Assembly: GCF_002075345.1 (NCBI RefSeq)
Contig: NZ_NAEW01000016.1
Location: 1 to 64,000 of the forward strand
Direction of reading: 5' to 3'
Source of the DNA: Citrobacter braakii
GTDB lineage: Bacteria; Pseudomonadota; Gammaproteobacteria; Enterobacterales; Enterobacteriaceae
DNA: 64,000 bases
The notes under the pieces were generated by a model, which saw nothing but the letters and a program-made list of their open reading frames with translations, had not been told where the DNA came from and searched no databases. Made by a program: the position numbers and the translations under genes. Positions 31,588 through 44,088 of this stretch are shown piece after piece (positions within the stretch are counted from its first letter, which is position 1; every line of letters starts with the position of its first letter).

Positions 31588-31851
31588 AACAGCTCCGGTG
31601 GAAATACAACGTGAAAGCGCATCCTCGCACATTTCCTCATAGACGTCTGTGGCCTGTGCGGAATTTCTGAAATGTAACTTAATTTCACTTAAGGTTACGT
31701 AATTGTGACAACCAGCAAAAAACCGAGATCCAGGAATAATCTCTACCTGAAATTACCATCATTCTGATATTGACATTGCCGATCACCTGTCAGACTCACT
31801 GTCAGTTCCAGGCATCACGTCAAAAAAAGCAGGTTATTTCCGGAGGTCTTT

Positions 31852-32175
31852 ATGGCTGATTTTACGCTCTCAAAATCCCTGTTTAAGGGCAAGCATCGGG
31901 ATACCTCCTCCCTGCCCGGCAACATTGCGTATGCCGTATTTGTGCTGTTTTGCTTTTGGGCAGGCGCGCAGGTTTTAAATCTGTTGGCCCACGCTCCCGG
32001 CATCTATGAACAGCTGATGCAGTTGCAAATGCAAGAGACAGGACGCCCACGAGTTGAAATTGGCTTAGGCGTCGGTACCCTTTTTGGGCTGGTCCCTTTC
32101 CTTGCCGGAAGTCTGATTCTTGGCGCCATCGCGGCATTCGTGCGCTGGCGCCGCCGTCATCATAATGATGACTGA
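31852..32175 (+). CDS. yaiY: YaiY, small inner-membrane protein (DUF2755)
   Basis: 107 residues with two hydrophobic segments (about 23-45 and 75-98) and a basic His/Arg tail. GGAGG lies 6 nt before the ATG. Conserved in Enterobacteriaceae, function unknown. E. coli YaiY is a few residues shorter. Its 3' end overlaps the yaiW stop region by 16 nt in convergent orientation, so the two transcripts are mutually antisense there. Confidence 0.92.
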   Translation: MADFTLSKSLFKGKHRDTSSLPGNIAYAVFVLFCFWAGAQVLNLLAHAPGIYEQLMQLQMQETGRPRVEIGLGVGTLFGLVPFLAGSLILGAIAAFVRWRRRHHNDD

Positions 32176-33263
32176 CCCATACATTTCGCCCGACGATCGT
32201 CCACCCGTTTCGCAAACCACGCGGTAGTCAGATTACGTGTAATCTTCGGGCTTTCCAGCTGAATGCCTGGCAGCATTTCACGGGGTAGCGCTTTCCCAGT
32301 CTTCGCTTCCGCCAGCTTATAGACCTTCTCGTACAGCGCGGTATCTTCAAAAGCCAGACTGTCACCTTTTTGCAGTTGGCGGTGGATCTCACTCTCGCTC
32401 ATCCCCAGCTTGCCGGCCAGTTTACGTACCGCCAGCTCGGTTTTGCCCGGCTCGCTGCTGCCGTAGAGAATCAAGTCACCATCCATCGCCAGCTTCACTC
32501 CGCTGGCTTTACTGACCGCATTCTGGAAAGCCGCATTGCGGCTGGCATACCATCCCGCATTGAAATCGGCGAAACGGAAGATTGGCGCGCTGTAATTCGC
32601 CGGGTAGTTAAGCAGATGATACGTACCGAACCACAACCCACCGCGGCGGCTGAACACTTCCTGACGAACTGTTCCCGCCATTTTCCACGGATACCCGTCG
32701 GCGTGCTGCTCGGCAAACGCGATACTGACCTGCATTGGCCCACCGGTATGTACCGGATTAAGCGAACCAAACAGCGTCTGCCCCATCGGTACCATATTGA
32801 TAAAATCATCAAAAATGGCGCTAAGCTGTTTTTCCGTTTTCACCGTATCCAGACGCTCGCTGTAGCTTTTCCCCGTTGGCGAGTTAATCTTCAGTGCGGT
32901 ATGCACCACAAACTGCGGGATATGCATACGCTCGGCGCGCCGGTCGATCTCTTTCCAGGCGATTTTACTTAAGTTTGGAACGGCCGGATCCGCCTGATAG
33001 TTTGACTCCTGTTGCGCGACCGCCAGCACCGAACAGATATTTTCAACCGTCGGCGCCAGCTTCTGGCTTTCAAACGTCTTCGCTAAATCCTGCGCCCATG
33101 CGTCCCGGTCTTTCACGCTGGCGGGCATTTTCTGGCGCACCACGCTCGCCACATCGACGGCTTTCTCCCCTTTTTTTAGCGGCTGCGCGGGTTGGCTACT
33201 ACATCCCACCAGCACCAGAGCGGCCAGACCGGACAAGGGGTAAAGACGGGAAACCGTCGACAT
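32160..33263 (-). CDS. yaiW: YaiW, surface-exposed outer-membrane lipoprotein
   Basis: 367 residues from the ATG at 33263. A lipoprotein signal ends in the lipobox LVG-Cys21. The mature part belongs to the DUF1615 family (for example [42 protein letters not shown]). E. coli YaiW is an outer-membrane lipoprotein facing outward that aids uptake of the peptide Bac7 in step with SbmA. The gene lies 16 nt after sbmA on the same strand, so sbmA-yaiW is one operon. The ORF begun at 33335 extends into sbmA and is not used. Confidence 0.95.
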   Translation of the reverse strand: MSTVSRLYPLSGLAALVLVGCSSQPAQPLKKGEKAVDVASVVRQKMPASVKDRDAWAQDLAKTFESQKLAPTVENICSVLAVAQQESNYQADPAVPNLSKIAWKEIDRRAERMHIPQFVVHTALKINSPTGKSYSERLDTVKTEKQLSAIFDDFINMVPMGQTLFGSLNPVHTGGPMQVSIAFAEQHADGYPWKMAGTVRQEVFSRRGGLWFGTYHLLNYPANYSAPIFRFADFNAGWYASRNAAFQNAVSKASGVKLAMDGDLILYGSSEPGKTELAVRKLAGKLGMSESEIHRQLQKGDSLAFEDTALYEKVYKLAEAKTGKALPREMLPGIQLESPKITRNLTTAWFAKRVDDRRAKCMGQSSL

Positions 33264-33279
33264 AACATCTCCTTTTTTA

Positions 33280-34500
33280 TTAACTAAGCGTATGGGTAAC
33301 TTCCTGAATATCCTGGCCATCAAGCTCACGTTCAAAGCTGCGCAGACGCTTATAAATAGACATCAGTTCGACTAACGTTGTCCAGGAGTTAATCAAATAC
33401 TGGAACGAGCCGCGCACCTGGCCAAACACGTTGGTGATTTGCGTCATCAGGCCGAGCGTAATCGTACCGGCAACAATCGACGGAAACAGCAGGAACAAGC
33501 CGAAAACGTTATCAACCTGCAGGTATAGAATACGGGCGATATTGAAGTACATATAGTGAAAATAGAGGCGGAAGTAGTTCTGGCGCACCGCATGGAACAG
33601 TTCACGCACCGTCGGCGGGGTCGCACGATTAGCGTCATCTTCACCGTAAACCAGTTCTTTACGGTAGGCCGCTTCCACGCGCTGGTTTTTAAACTCCAGC
33701 CCCGGAAGTTTGATGCCGACTACCGCCAGCAAGCCGGTTCCCATCAACGACCAGACAATCGCGGCAATCACCAGGCCATAAGGAACATGTCCAACAATTG
33801 GCAGGTCCGGCACATGGGCTGAGAGTGTGACCAGTACAGGTAAGAAGGCAATCAGCGTCATAATCGCATTGATAAAGCTGACCCCCATATCTTCAAGCGT
33901 GGAGGCAAAACGCATGGTATCTTCCTGCACACGCTGCGCCGCGCCTTCGATATGACGCAGATGCTGCCAGTGCGCCATATAGTGTTCGTTCATTGCGGTA
34001 CGCCAGCGGAATACATAGTGGCTGACGAAGAAGTTGTTCATCACCCCAATGACCACGGCAATCAGCGCAATGCCAAGAAAGATGCCTACTTCATGATAGA
34101 ACTGCTCAATCTTCACCTTATGCGGCGCACTCAACGCGGATTGAATCAGATCATAGAATGGCGCATACCAGGCGTTGACGGCGACGCCAACTTCAACCAG
34201 AAACCAGGTCACGAAAATAATCAGCGACGTGCCCAGTATGGACCAGTACTGCCAGCGGTGCGGACTGTAGATAAACCAGAACAGCGCGAACACACCAACA
34301 CAAAGGATGTAATACGCATAAAAAATCAGGTAATCCAGCGACCAGAATCGGGCCGCGCTAATCGGTACGTCTCCCGATGCGCCGGTAATATGCGCAACCC
34401 AGGCTCCCCCACCTCCTTGCCAGAATACAACGGCGACCAGTGCCCAAATAAATGCCGAAATAAAGAACGGCCCCGGCTTTGGGAAAAAAGACTTAAACAT
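33280..34500 (-). CDS. sbmA: Peptide antibiotic transporter SbmA
   Basis: 406 residues, the E. coli length. SbmA/BacA family: an ABC-exporter-like membrane fold with several hydrophobic helices (about 10-35, 60-80, 90-112, 140-165, 220-260, 330-355) and no ATPase domain. It takes up microcins B17 and J25, bleomycin and proline-rich peptides, driven by the proton gradient, as a homodimer in the inner membrane. GGAG precedes the ATG. First gene of sbmA-yaiW, divergent from ampH. Confidence 0.96.
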   Translation of the reverse strand: MFKSFFPKPGPFFISAFIWALVAVVFWQGGGGAWVAHITGASGDVPISAARFWSLDYLIFYAYYILCVGVFALFWFIYSPHRWQYWSILGTSLIIFVTWFLVEVGVAVNAWYAPFYDLIQSALSAPHKVKIEQFYHEVGIFLGIALIAVVIGVMNNFFVSHYVFRWRTAMNEHYMAHWQHLRHIEGAAQRVQEDTMRFASTLEDMGVSFINAIMTLIAFLPVLVTLSAHVPDLPIVGHVPYGLVIAAIVWSLMGTGLLAVVGIKLPGLEFKNQRVEAAYRKELVYGEDDANRATPPTVRELFHAVRQNYFRLYFHYMYFNIARILYLQVDNVFGLFLLFPSIVAGTITLGLMTQITNVFGQVRGSFQYLINSWTTLVELMSIYKRLRSFERELDGQDIQEVTHTLS

Positions 34501-34883
34501 AGTGCTCTCCTGCTAACTTCTTATCGTTATGACGACTGCTGTGTATTTGCCACCGTGGAGTGCGGCGGCCAGACGGCTTACGCCCAAAAACACAAGCTGA
34601 AACCGACAAGTGTGACCAAAACCGCGGCACTTAGTTCGCACCCGGGTATGAAGAATTGTTTCTGTGATTTTCACACTCGACAACGTTCCAGCAAGTGCAG
34701 ATTATCACAGCGTGAGATCACAAAAGCGAACATCCGTAATCCGGGAAACGCTCGCGTTTACTCATCGTTACGTTTTTCACACTATCATTGGCTGATAAGC
34801 GCTTTGCAATACGCCGATGAGTAGTATAAATACGCATACGCACGACATCCTTTTTCACTTTCTCTAACTCATGGACACCACCG
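34501..34883. promoter_or_regulatory. Divergent sbmA/ampH promoter region
   Basis: 383 nt with no gene. Promoters for both genes must lie here. E. coli sbmA depends on sigma E, but I cannot point to a convincing GAACTT/TCTGA pair. A/T-rich stretches at about 34760-34840 are nearest ampH. Confidence 0.5.
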
Positions 34884-36041
34884 TTGAAACGTAGTCTGCT
34901 TTTTTCTGCCGCGCTGTGTGCGGCGTCATTGACATCTGTCCAGGCGGCACAGCCTATAACCGATCCGGTCTTCGCCTCTGATATCGTCGATCGTTATGCC
35001 GACCATATATTTTACGGCAGCGGTGCTACGGGGATGGCGCTCGTGGTGATTGATGGTAACCAGCGCGTATTTCGCAGCTTCGGCGAAACACGCCCTGGCA
35101 ATAACGTTCATCCGCAGCTGGATTCCGTTATTCGAATTGCCTCTATTACTAAATTAATGACCAGCGAAATGCTGGTGAAATTACTCGATCAGGGTACGGT
35201 TAAACTCAACGATCCATTGAGCAAATATGCGCCGCCTGGCGCGCGCGTGCCAACTTATCAGGGTACGCCGATTACGCTGGTGAATCTGGCGACGCATACC
35301 AGCGCGCTGCCGCGCGAACAGCCTGGCGGTGCGGCGAAGCGCCCGGTGTTTGTCTGGCCAACCCGTGAACAGCGCTGGAGCTATCTATCAACCGCCACGC
35401 TTAAAGCCGCACCGGGTTCGCAGGCTTCTTATTCCAACCTGGCGTTTGACCTGCTGGCCGATGCGCTGGGAATCGCATCCGGAAAGCCTTATCCGCAACT
35501 GTTTGAAGAAAAAATTACCCGTCCGCTGGGAATGAAAGATACCACCTTTACCCCATCCCCCGATCAATGCAGACGCCTGATGGTCGCGGAAAAAGGTGCC
35601 AGTCCTTGCAACAATACCCTGGCGGCGATGGGCAGCGGTGGTGTTTATTCAACGCCCGGCGATATGATGCGCTGGATGCAGCAGTATCTCTCATCTGATT
35701 TTTACCATCGTAGCCAGCAGGCCGACCGTATGCAGACGCTGATTTATCAGCGTACGCAGTTAACCAAAGTGATAGGGATGGATGTTCCAGGTAGAGCCGA
35801 TGCGCTGGGTTTGGGCTGGGTCTATATGGCACCGAAGAATGGGCGACCAGGAATTATTCAAAAAACCGGTGGCGGCGGCGGCTTCATTACCTATATGGCG
35901 ATGATCCCACAGCAAAACGTCGGGGCATTTATCGTGGTGACCCGTTCTCCGCTAACCCGATTTACCAATATGAGCGACGGTATCAACGATCTGGTTGCAG
36001 AGCTGAGCGGGAACAAACCGCAGGTTATTCCTACATCCTGA
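34884..36041 (+). CDS. ampH: D,D-carboxypeptidase/endopeptidase AmpH
   Basis: 385 residues. Signal peptide (about 1-21, ending VQA-A), then a class C beta-lactamase-like penicillin-binding fold: SxxK at Ser87-Ile-Thr-Lys90, YSN at Tyr183-Ser-Asn185 and KTGGGGG near the C-terminus. Cleaves D-Ala from stem peptides and peptide cross-links in the periplasm and helps peptidoglycan recycling; it is a poor beta-lactamase. Translation starts at TTG (34884-34886), the same unusual start as E. coli; no ATG gives the right N-terminus. Its stop lies 1 nt from the iprA stop. Confidence 0.95.
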   Translation: MKRSLLFSAALCAASLTSVQAAQPITDPVFASDIVDRYADHIFYGSGATGMALVVIDGNQRVFRSFGETRPGNNVHPQLDSVIRIASITKLMTSEMLVKLLDQGTVKLNDPLSKYAPPGARVPTYQGTPITLVNLATHTSALPREQPGGAAKRPVFVWPTREQRWSYLSTATLKAAPGSQASYSNLAFDLLADALGIASGKPYPQLFEEKITRPLGMKDTTFTPSPDQCRRLMVAEKGASPCNNTLAAMGSGGVYSTPGDMMRWMQQYLSSDFYHRSQQADRMQTLIYQRTQLTKVIGMDVPGRADALGLGWVYMAPKNGRPGIIQKTGGGGGFITYMAMIPQQNVGAFIVVTRSPLTRFTNMSDGINDLVAELSGNKPQVIPTS

Positions 36042-36042
36042 C

Positions 36043-36666
36043 TTAATACTCAAAAGGCAAACGGTTAATGCTCACCAGTTTGCCTTTATTCATTTCAATG
36101 TAACCACCTTTACGCAATGCCGCGAGAACCTCAGCGACAACTGAGCGTGAAATTCGTGTGCGTTGGTGAATATAGTTCATGACGCCGATACGCGAACGCA
36201 GTACGTCGTCCCATTTCATCATGGATATCAGCGTCGCGCGGATCTGATCGTAGGAGTTATTGCCGATCAGCTGCAGATCGCGCAACTCAAACATGGAATT
36301 TTGCCATGCTAACCAGCAAAAGGCTTCACGCCAAAGCTGGCATTGTTCAATTATATTTATCGTTTGCGAAGCAGGCAGGTGGTATCCCGTACAATTACTT
36401 TCGGTTATTAATCTGTATTGTACATCTGTTTTCATCACGCCATCAGAAAGGCCCATAATAAAAGGCGCCTGTGCAATCCCGACCAGCACGCTTTCTCCTC
36501 TACGTAGGGAAACAACACCACTTAAAATAACAAAAGTTTCGTCACTATTAATATCGCTGGAAAAAATTATTTCTTTGTCGTTATCACACTCAAAGTGCTT
36601 ACCATATTTCGCTAAACATTTATCAAGCTTACCAAACTCAAGAAGAGGTTTATTTGAAGATAGCAT
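36043..36666 (-). CDS. iprA: IprA (YaiV), Crp-fold transcriptional regulator
   Basis: 207 residues. A cNMP-binding-like beta-roll (about 10-125) and a C-terminal helix-turn-helix with the strongly conserved IHQRTRISRSVVAEVLAALRKGGYIEMNKGKL. Very close to E. coli YaiV, renamed IprA (inhibitor of hydrogen peroxide resistance) in Salmonella and E. coli. The N-terminal roll is diverged more than the C-terminal DNA-binding part. Targets are not established. It is convergent with ampH (1-nt gap) and lies downstream of the autotransporter, separated by a terminator. Confidence 0.92.
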   Translation of the reverse strand: MLSSNKPLLEFGKLDKCLAKYGKHFECDNDKEIIFSSDINSDETFVILSGVVSLRRGESVLVGIAQAPFIMGLSDGVMKTDVQYRLITESNCTGYHLPASQTINIIEQCQLWREAFCWLAWQNSMFELRDLQLIGNNSYDQIRATLISMMKWDDVLRSRIGVMNYIHQRTRISRSVVAEVLAALRKGGYIEMNKGKLVSINRLPFEY

Positions 36667-36685
36667 GTGCGCATTCCTTGCAAGA

Positions 36686-36713
36686 AATGCCCGTCAAATG
36701 CGTGACGGGCATT
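36686..36713 (-). terminator. Autotransporter gene terminator
   Basis: Perfect 11-bp stem AATGCCCGTCA/TGACGGGCATT with a 6-nt loop, about 45 nt past the autotransporter stop and just upstream of iprA; TCTTGC follows on the minus strand. Confidence 0.65.
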
Positions 36714-36756
36714 ATTTCTAAATAAAATTACCTTTTATTTCTCTGCAAGAAAGTTG

Positions 36757-39681
<2,925 letters not shown>

Positions 39682-40191
39682 TTGTCATCCCTCCTCAGGG
39701 ACGTAATATAGTTGATCCATCAATTATCAATGCAAAGAAAACATTTTATGTTTCGCGGAGACGATTATGCGGTTTCACAAAGTAAAGGTTCAATTATTCT
39801 TTGCTAGTCGTCCGAAACCGGACAACACTACGAATATCCTCACCTCTGACACAAAAAACAAAAAAACTCATTCTTTCAATGAAATACCGTACAACACATC
39901 TCTGAATCATATAATTAACAAATAACTCACCACACACCCAAACAAATAAACAATAAATAAAGAGGAATTATCACCAGCCCTACACAAATAAACATATCGA
40001 TATTTAAAATAATAAAAATAGAAACAAGCAAAATAATGAATATAAATAACTTGCCATAAATGTGAATAAATTGCTCTAATGATTCAGCCTTCCACGATGG
40101 AAAATCCAGATATAACGCCAACTTTCGTAAACCACCCACCCTCAGGTTCGGGTATACTACGGCCTTCGATTCCACAAACATCAGGCATACC
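39682..40191. promoter_or_regulatory. AT-rich intergenic region, autotransporter and hemB promoters
   Basis: 510 nt, strongly A/T-rich between about 39850 and 40080. On the plus strand a TATACT -10-like element at about 40151 could serve hemB. The rest probably holds the promoter and regulatory region for the autotransporter. No convincing gene. Confidence 0.5.
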
Positions 40192-41166
40192 ATGACAGAC
40201 CTAATCCAACGCCCTCGCCGCCTGCGCAAATCACCTGCGCTGCGCGCTATGTTTGAAGAGACAACACTCAGCTTAAATGACCTGGTGTTGCCGATCTTTG
40301 TTGAAGAAGAACTCGACGATTACAAAGCTATCGAGGCCATGCCCGGCGTGATGCGCATTCCAGAGAAGCATCTGGCGCGCGAAATTGAACGCATTGCTAA
40401 TGCAGGCATCCGCTCGGTTATGACCTTCGGCATTTCTCATCACACCGATGACACCGGCAGCGATGCCTGGAAAGAAGACGGTCTGGTGGCGCGCATGTCG
40501 CGTATCTGTAAGCAGACCGTACCGGAGATGATCGTCATGTCCGACACCTGCTTCTGTGAATACACCTCGCACGGTCACTGCGGCGTATTATGCGAGCACG
40601 GCGTTGATAACGATTTAACCCTTGCCAATCTCGGCAAACAGGCGGTCGTTGCCGCCGCTGCGGGCGCAGATTTCATCGCCCCTTCCGCTGCAATGGACGG
40701 CCAGGTGCAGGCGATTCGCCAGGCGCTGGATGCCGCGGGCTTTACCGATACCGCGATCATGTCCTACTCCACCAAATTTGCCTCTTCTTTCTATGGCCCA
40801 TTCCGTGAAGCCGCAGGTACCGCGCTGAAGGGCGATCGTAAAACCTATCAGATGAACCCGATGAACCGTCGGGAAGCAATCCGCGAATCGCTGCTGGATG
40901 AAGCCCAGGGCGCAGACTGCCTGATGGTCAAACCGGCTGGCGCATACCTCGATATTCTGCGCGATATCCGCGAGCGCACCGAGCTGCCGATTGGCGCTTA
41001 TCAGGTCAGCGGTGAATACGCGATGATCAAGTTTGCAGCCCTCGCGGGTGCCATAGATGAAGAGAAAGTGGTGCTGGAAAGCTTAGGCTCGATCAAACGC
41101 GCTGGCGCGGATCTGATCTTCAGCTACTTCGCACTGGATCTGGCTGAGAAAAAAATCCTGCGCTAA
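40192..41166 (+). CDS. hemB: Delta-aminolevulinic acid dehydratase (porphobilinogen synthase) HemB
   Basis: 324 residues, TIM-barrel, almost identical to E. coli HemB. Schiff-base lysines Lys195 ([10 protein letters not shown]) and Lys247 ([10 protein letters not shown]), and zinc cysteines Cys120, Cys122 and Cys130 in [15 protein letters not shown]. Condenses two 5-aminolevulinate molecules into porphobilinogen, the second dedicated step of tetrapyrrole synthesis; cytoplasmic octamer. Single-gene unit, followed by a REP-type palindrome. Confidence 0.98.
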   Translation: MTDLIQRPRRLRKSPALRAMFEETTLSLNDLVLPIFVEEELDDYKAIEAMPGVMRIPEKHLAREIERIANAGIRSVMTFGISHHTDDTGSDAWKEDGLVARMSRICKQTVPEMIVMSDTCFCEYTSHGHCGVLCEHGVDNDLTLANLGKQAVVAAAAGADFIAPSAAMDGQVQAIRQALDAAGFTDTAIMSYSTKFASSFYGPFREAAGTALKGDRKTYQMNPMNRREAIRESLLDEAQGADCLMVKPAGAYLDILRDIRERTELPIGAYQVSGEYAMIKFAALAGAIDEEKVVLESLGSIKRAGADLIFSYFALDLAEKKILR

Positions 41167-41180
41167 CTTTATTGTGCCAT

Positions 41181-41205
41181 GCCGGGTGGCGTAAACCATC
41201 CGGCC
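41181..41205. repeat. REP-type palindrome after hemB
   Basis: Arms GCCGGGTGG and CCATCCGGC around GCGTAAA, 14 nt after the hemB stop. A degenerate REP unit and probable mRNA 3' end. Confidence 0.6.
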
Positions 41206-41677
41206 TGTTATCGCTAGCCTAAAGATTCTAATGAGTACCAGCGCTCAGCGACTTGCTGTTTATGATTCATTCTGAAAGTAATATCCCCTCTGAAATTCAT
41301 CATTACAATCAATATCAATTATTCGTAAATGAATACTAAAATGACATATGTATTCTATTCTTCTATTTGAAGGTATAGTTACAGTACAATTTAATAACCT
41401 CATCATCTAATTATAAAAAACCAATCACTCAGAAAAATAAAACCAGTAAAAAAATTAATGCATTCATTTTTCTTATTGATTAAGAAAAAACATCCTAACT
41501 TTCAATAAATATTATTTTTTGACTAATCAAATTACACATTGTAATATCTTTATTACGACAAACACTAATCCATCCCGTCTTTCCAACAAGAGCTTTAAAT
41601 ATCTGCAAAACAGATATTGTGTTTATATTCATTGAACACCCAAATAACACTCTCATAGAAAAGTGAAGGATTTGCTC
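41206..41677. promoter_or_regulatory. Very AT-rich upstream region of yaiS
   Basis: 472 nt without a gene, dominated by A/T runs from about 41290 to 41640, unlike the flanking core. The composition is typical of H-NS-bound, silenced promoters of acquired genes; this is inference. It must contain the promoter of the yaiS-yaiP-yaiX-yaiO group. Confidence 0.6.
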
Positions 41678-42319
41678 ATGGTTACATCATACCAAAAAGG
41701 GATATTAGCAATCGGTGCCCATCCGGACGATATTGAACTCGGATGTGGTGCCTCGTTATCCCGCTTAATAAAAGAAGGCTATTACGTTACTGCCGTCGTC
41801 ATGACCGCAGGGGCTGAAGGGTGCGCTTTAAAAGCCGACCGACACGCAGAATCTCAATCGGCATTAACATCATTAGGCTGCCATCAGATTTTTCATTTTC
41901 ATTTTGAGGACACACGCACACCGTACTTTGTTGATACGATGATCAAATCACTTGAAGACGTCATCACAAATCACATTCCCGCACAAATCAACATCGTGCG
42001 AACGTATACTATGCATGATTCTGACCGGCATCAGGATCATCGCGCGGTACATAAGGCTTCTATCGTTGCCTGCCGAAATATTCCCCAGGTTCTCGGTTAT
42101 GAAACTCCCAGTACCTGGCTGACGTTTGTTCCCCAAGTCTTTGAAAAGGTCAGTGAAAACTGTTTCATTCAAAAACTTCGTGCGCTTTCATTTCACCAAA
42201 GCCAGCAGCAACGTGATTATATGCGTACAGAACGTCTGCGTACCGTAGCTCAATTCCGAGGGCAACAGGCCGGATGTGAATTATCTGAAGGTTTTGTTGT
42301 TCACAAAATGATTCTCTAA
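41678..42319 (+). CDS. yaiS: YaiS, PIG-L family N-deacetylase
   Basis: 213 residues from the ATG at 41678; AAGGA lies 7 nt upstream, whereas an in-frame GTG five codons earlier would overlap that site. PIG-L (LmbE) zinc hydrolase motifs: AHPDD (His15, Asp17-Asp18) and HQDHRAVH (118-125). The family removes N-acetyl groups from GlcNAc-containing lipids or sugars. The protein lacks a signal peptide, so it acts in the cytoplasm or on the inner face of the membrane. First gene of the yaiS-yaiP-yaiX-yaiO group, 4 nt before yaiP. The cognate sugar is unknown. Confidence 0.9.
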   Translation: MVTSYQKGILAIGAHPDDIELGCGASLSRLIKEGYYVTAVVMTAGAEGCALKADRHAESQSALTSLGCHQIFHFHFEDTRTPYFVDTMIKSLEDVITNHIPAQINIVRTYTMHDSDRHQDHRAVHKASIVACRNIPQVLGYETPSTWLTFVPQVFEKVSENCFIQKLRALSFHQSQQQRDYMRTERLRTVAQFRGQQAGCELSEGFVVHKMIL

Positions 42320-42323
42320 TTAT

Positions 42324-43520
42324 ATGAAAACAATATTTTTTATTATGATGAGCCTATGTATATTACTTTGGTTCCTCACAACCTTAAAACGAAAACCTAG
42401 TTTACGTAACGACAGTATTGACGCCATTATTCCGGCCTATAACGAAGGTCCTTGCCTGGCACAATCGCTGGAAAACTTGTTATTAAATCCTTATTTTCAT
42501 CGAGTCATATGTGTAAACGATGGTTCCACTGATGATACCGAAATCATTATGCATAAGGTGAAAGAAAAATGGGGAGAACGCCTGATTACCGTGACGCAAA
42601 AGAATACCGGGAAAGGTGGCGCCTTAATGAATGGATTAAACTATGCTACCTGTGAGCAGGTTTTTTTAAGCGATGCTGACACCTATGTCCCTCCTGATGG
42701 TGACGGTATGGGATTCATGTTAGCAGAAATAGAAAATGGCGCCGATGCCGTTGGTGGAATCCCCTCAACACATCTGCCTGGTGCTGGATTGCTGCCACAT
42801 ATCCGTGCAACGGTAAAACTTCCGATGATCGTAATGAAGCGGACATTACAGCAGTTGCTCGGCGGTGCGCCTTTTATTATTAGCGGAGCCTGCGGCATGT
42901 TTCGTACTGATGTGCTACGCAAATTTGGTTTTTCCGATCGTACCAAGGTGGAGGATCTCGATTTAACCTGGACCCTGGTCGCGAATGGTTATTGTATCCG
43001 TCAGGCAAACCGCTGCATTGTTTATCCTCAGGAGTGCAATACCTTGGGCGATGAATGGAAACGATGGCGGCGATGGATCGTGGGCTATGCCGTTTGCATG
43101 CGTCTGCATAAATCACTCATCCTCAGCAGATTCGGCATCTTCAGCATACTCCCAATGGTGCTGGTCGTGTTGTATGGCGTAGCAATCTATCTCATTACAT
43201 GGCAACACATCACGCTCACTATCGGCCCACATGCGATTGTGCTTTCCTTGTTTCCCATTATTTGGGTTGGAGTGGTTTGCTCAATTGGAGCATTTAGTGC
43301 CTGGTATCACCGATGCTGGAAACTTATTTTCCTTGCGCCTTTTTCTGTTTTTTACGTACTTCTGGCTTATTTAATTTGGATTGTATATGGACTTATTGCC
43401 TTTTTTACTGGACGAGAACCCCTACGTGACAAACCCACACGCTATACCGCGGTGGTGGATGCGCCAAACAATAACGCCCCCTCAGCTACCCGCGGTGGTG
43501 AAGAACTATCTAAAGCTTAG
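42324..43520 (+). CDS. yaiP: YaiP, membrane family-2 glycosyltransferase
   Basis: 398 residues. One N-terminal membrane segment (about 3-22), then a GT-A domain: AIIPAYNEG, nucleotide-binding CVNDGSTDDTE, DxD region at SDADTYVPPD (about 116-125), catalytic base region KVEDLDLTW (ED at 210-211) and a RWRRW motif (247-251) in place of the processive QxxRW. Three to four hydrophobic segments follow (about 275-375). Likely a sugar transferase at the inner membrane, possibly processive and using UDP-sugar, as in polysaccharide synthases. Its 3' end overlaps the next gene by 134 nt. Confidence 0.9.
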   Translation: MKTIFFIMMSLCILLWFLTTLKRKPSLRNDSIDAIIPAYNEGPCLAQSLENLLLNPYFHRVICVNDGSTDDTEIIMHKVKEKWGERLITVTQKNTGKGGALMNGLNYATCEQVFLSDADTYVPPDGDGMGFMLAEIENGADAVGGIPSTHLPGAGLLPHIRATVKLPMIVMKRTLQQLLGGAPFIISGACGMFRTDVLRKFGFSDRTKVEDLDLTWTLVANGYCIRQANRCIVYPQECNTLGDEWKRWRRWIVGYAVCMRLHKSLILSRFGIFSILPMVLVVLYGVAIYLITWQHITLTIGPHAIVLSLFPIIWVGVVCSIGAFSAWYHRCWKLIFLAPFSVFYVLLAYLIWIVYGLIAFFTGREPLRDKPTRYTAVVDAPNNNAPSATRGGEELSKA

Positions 43521-44088
43521 CGAACAGAATAATAAGTCAGTATCCATTGCACCTGGCGTTGTTATTGATGAAAGCGCGGGAGCGGTGACGATCGGTGCTG
43601 GCAGTAAAATTTGTCATGGTGCAGTTATTCAGGGGCCTGTCGTAATTGGGGCCGATTGCATTATTGGTAATTACGCCTTTATTCGACCGGGTTGCTTAAT
43701 TGGCAATCAAGTACGTATTGGCTATGGCACCGAAATCAAAAACGCAGTATTGGAATCGACGACCACCATCGGTCCCCAATGCTTTATTTCTGACTCGGTT
43801 ATTGGCAAAGGCGCTTACCTGGGCGCGCAGGTAAGAACCAGCAATCATCGCCTCGATGGTAAAACCGTGCATGTCAGGCTGGACGATGAAGACATTGATA
43901 CAGGCTGCGAAAAATTAGGGTGTTATATCGGTCCCGGTGCGCGGCTTGGTGTTCAGGTCATTATTTTACCTGGCCGATATATCGCAGCTGAAAGCACAAT
44001 TGGCCCACGGATAACCATCGAGCAAAACCTGCCAAAAGGTAAATATATCCTCAAACAAGAGATCTCCTGTCTCGTAGGTGAAGAATAA
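43387..44088 (+). CDS. yaiX: YaiX, left-handed beta-helix acyltransferase
   Basis: 233 residues from the ATG at 43387. Residues about 50-205 carry hexapeptide repeats (for example IGAGSKICHGAVI, VIGADCIIGNYAFI, VRIGYGTEI) folding into a left-handed beta-helix, as in GlmU and LpxA/D-type acyl- and acetyltransferases. It likely acetylates or acylates a sugar or sugar nucleotide. The start is uncertain: TTG 43381 and ATG 43459 are in frame. Using 43387 overlaps yaiP by 134 nt in another frame, and the N-terminal part retains protein-like composition. In E. coli K-12 the gene is interrupted by an insertion sequence; here it is intact. Confidence 0.8.
   Translation: MDLLPFLLDENPYVTNPHAIPRWWMRQTITPPQLPAVVKNYLKLSEQNNKSVSIAPGVVIDESAGAVTIGAGSKICHGAVIQGPVVIGADCIIGNYAFIRPGCLIGNQVRIGYGTEIKNAVLESTTTIGPQCFISDSVIGKGAYLGAQVRTSNHRLDGKTVHVRLDDEDIDTGCEKLGCYIGPGARLGVQVIILPGRYIAAESTIGPRITIEQNLPKGKYILKQEISCLVGEE

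Noticed and set aside
39927-40229. 100-codon minus-strand frame with a hydrophobic C-terminal half, across the hemB promoter
   Set aside because: It begins inside hemB on the other strand, lacks a ribosome-binding site, and its hydrophobic part comes from A/T-rich DNA rich in Ile, Phe and Leu codons.
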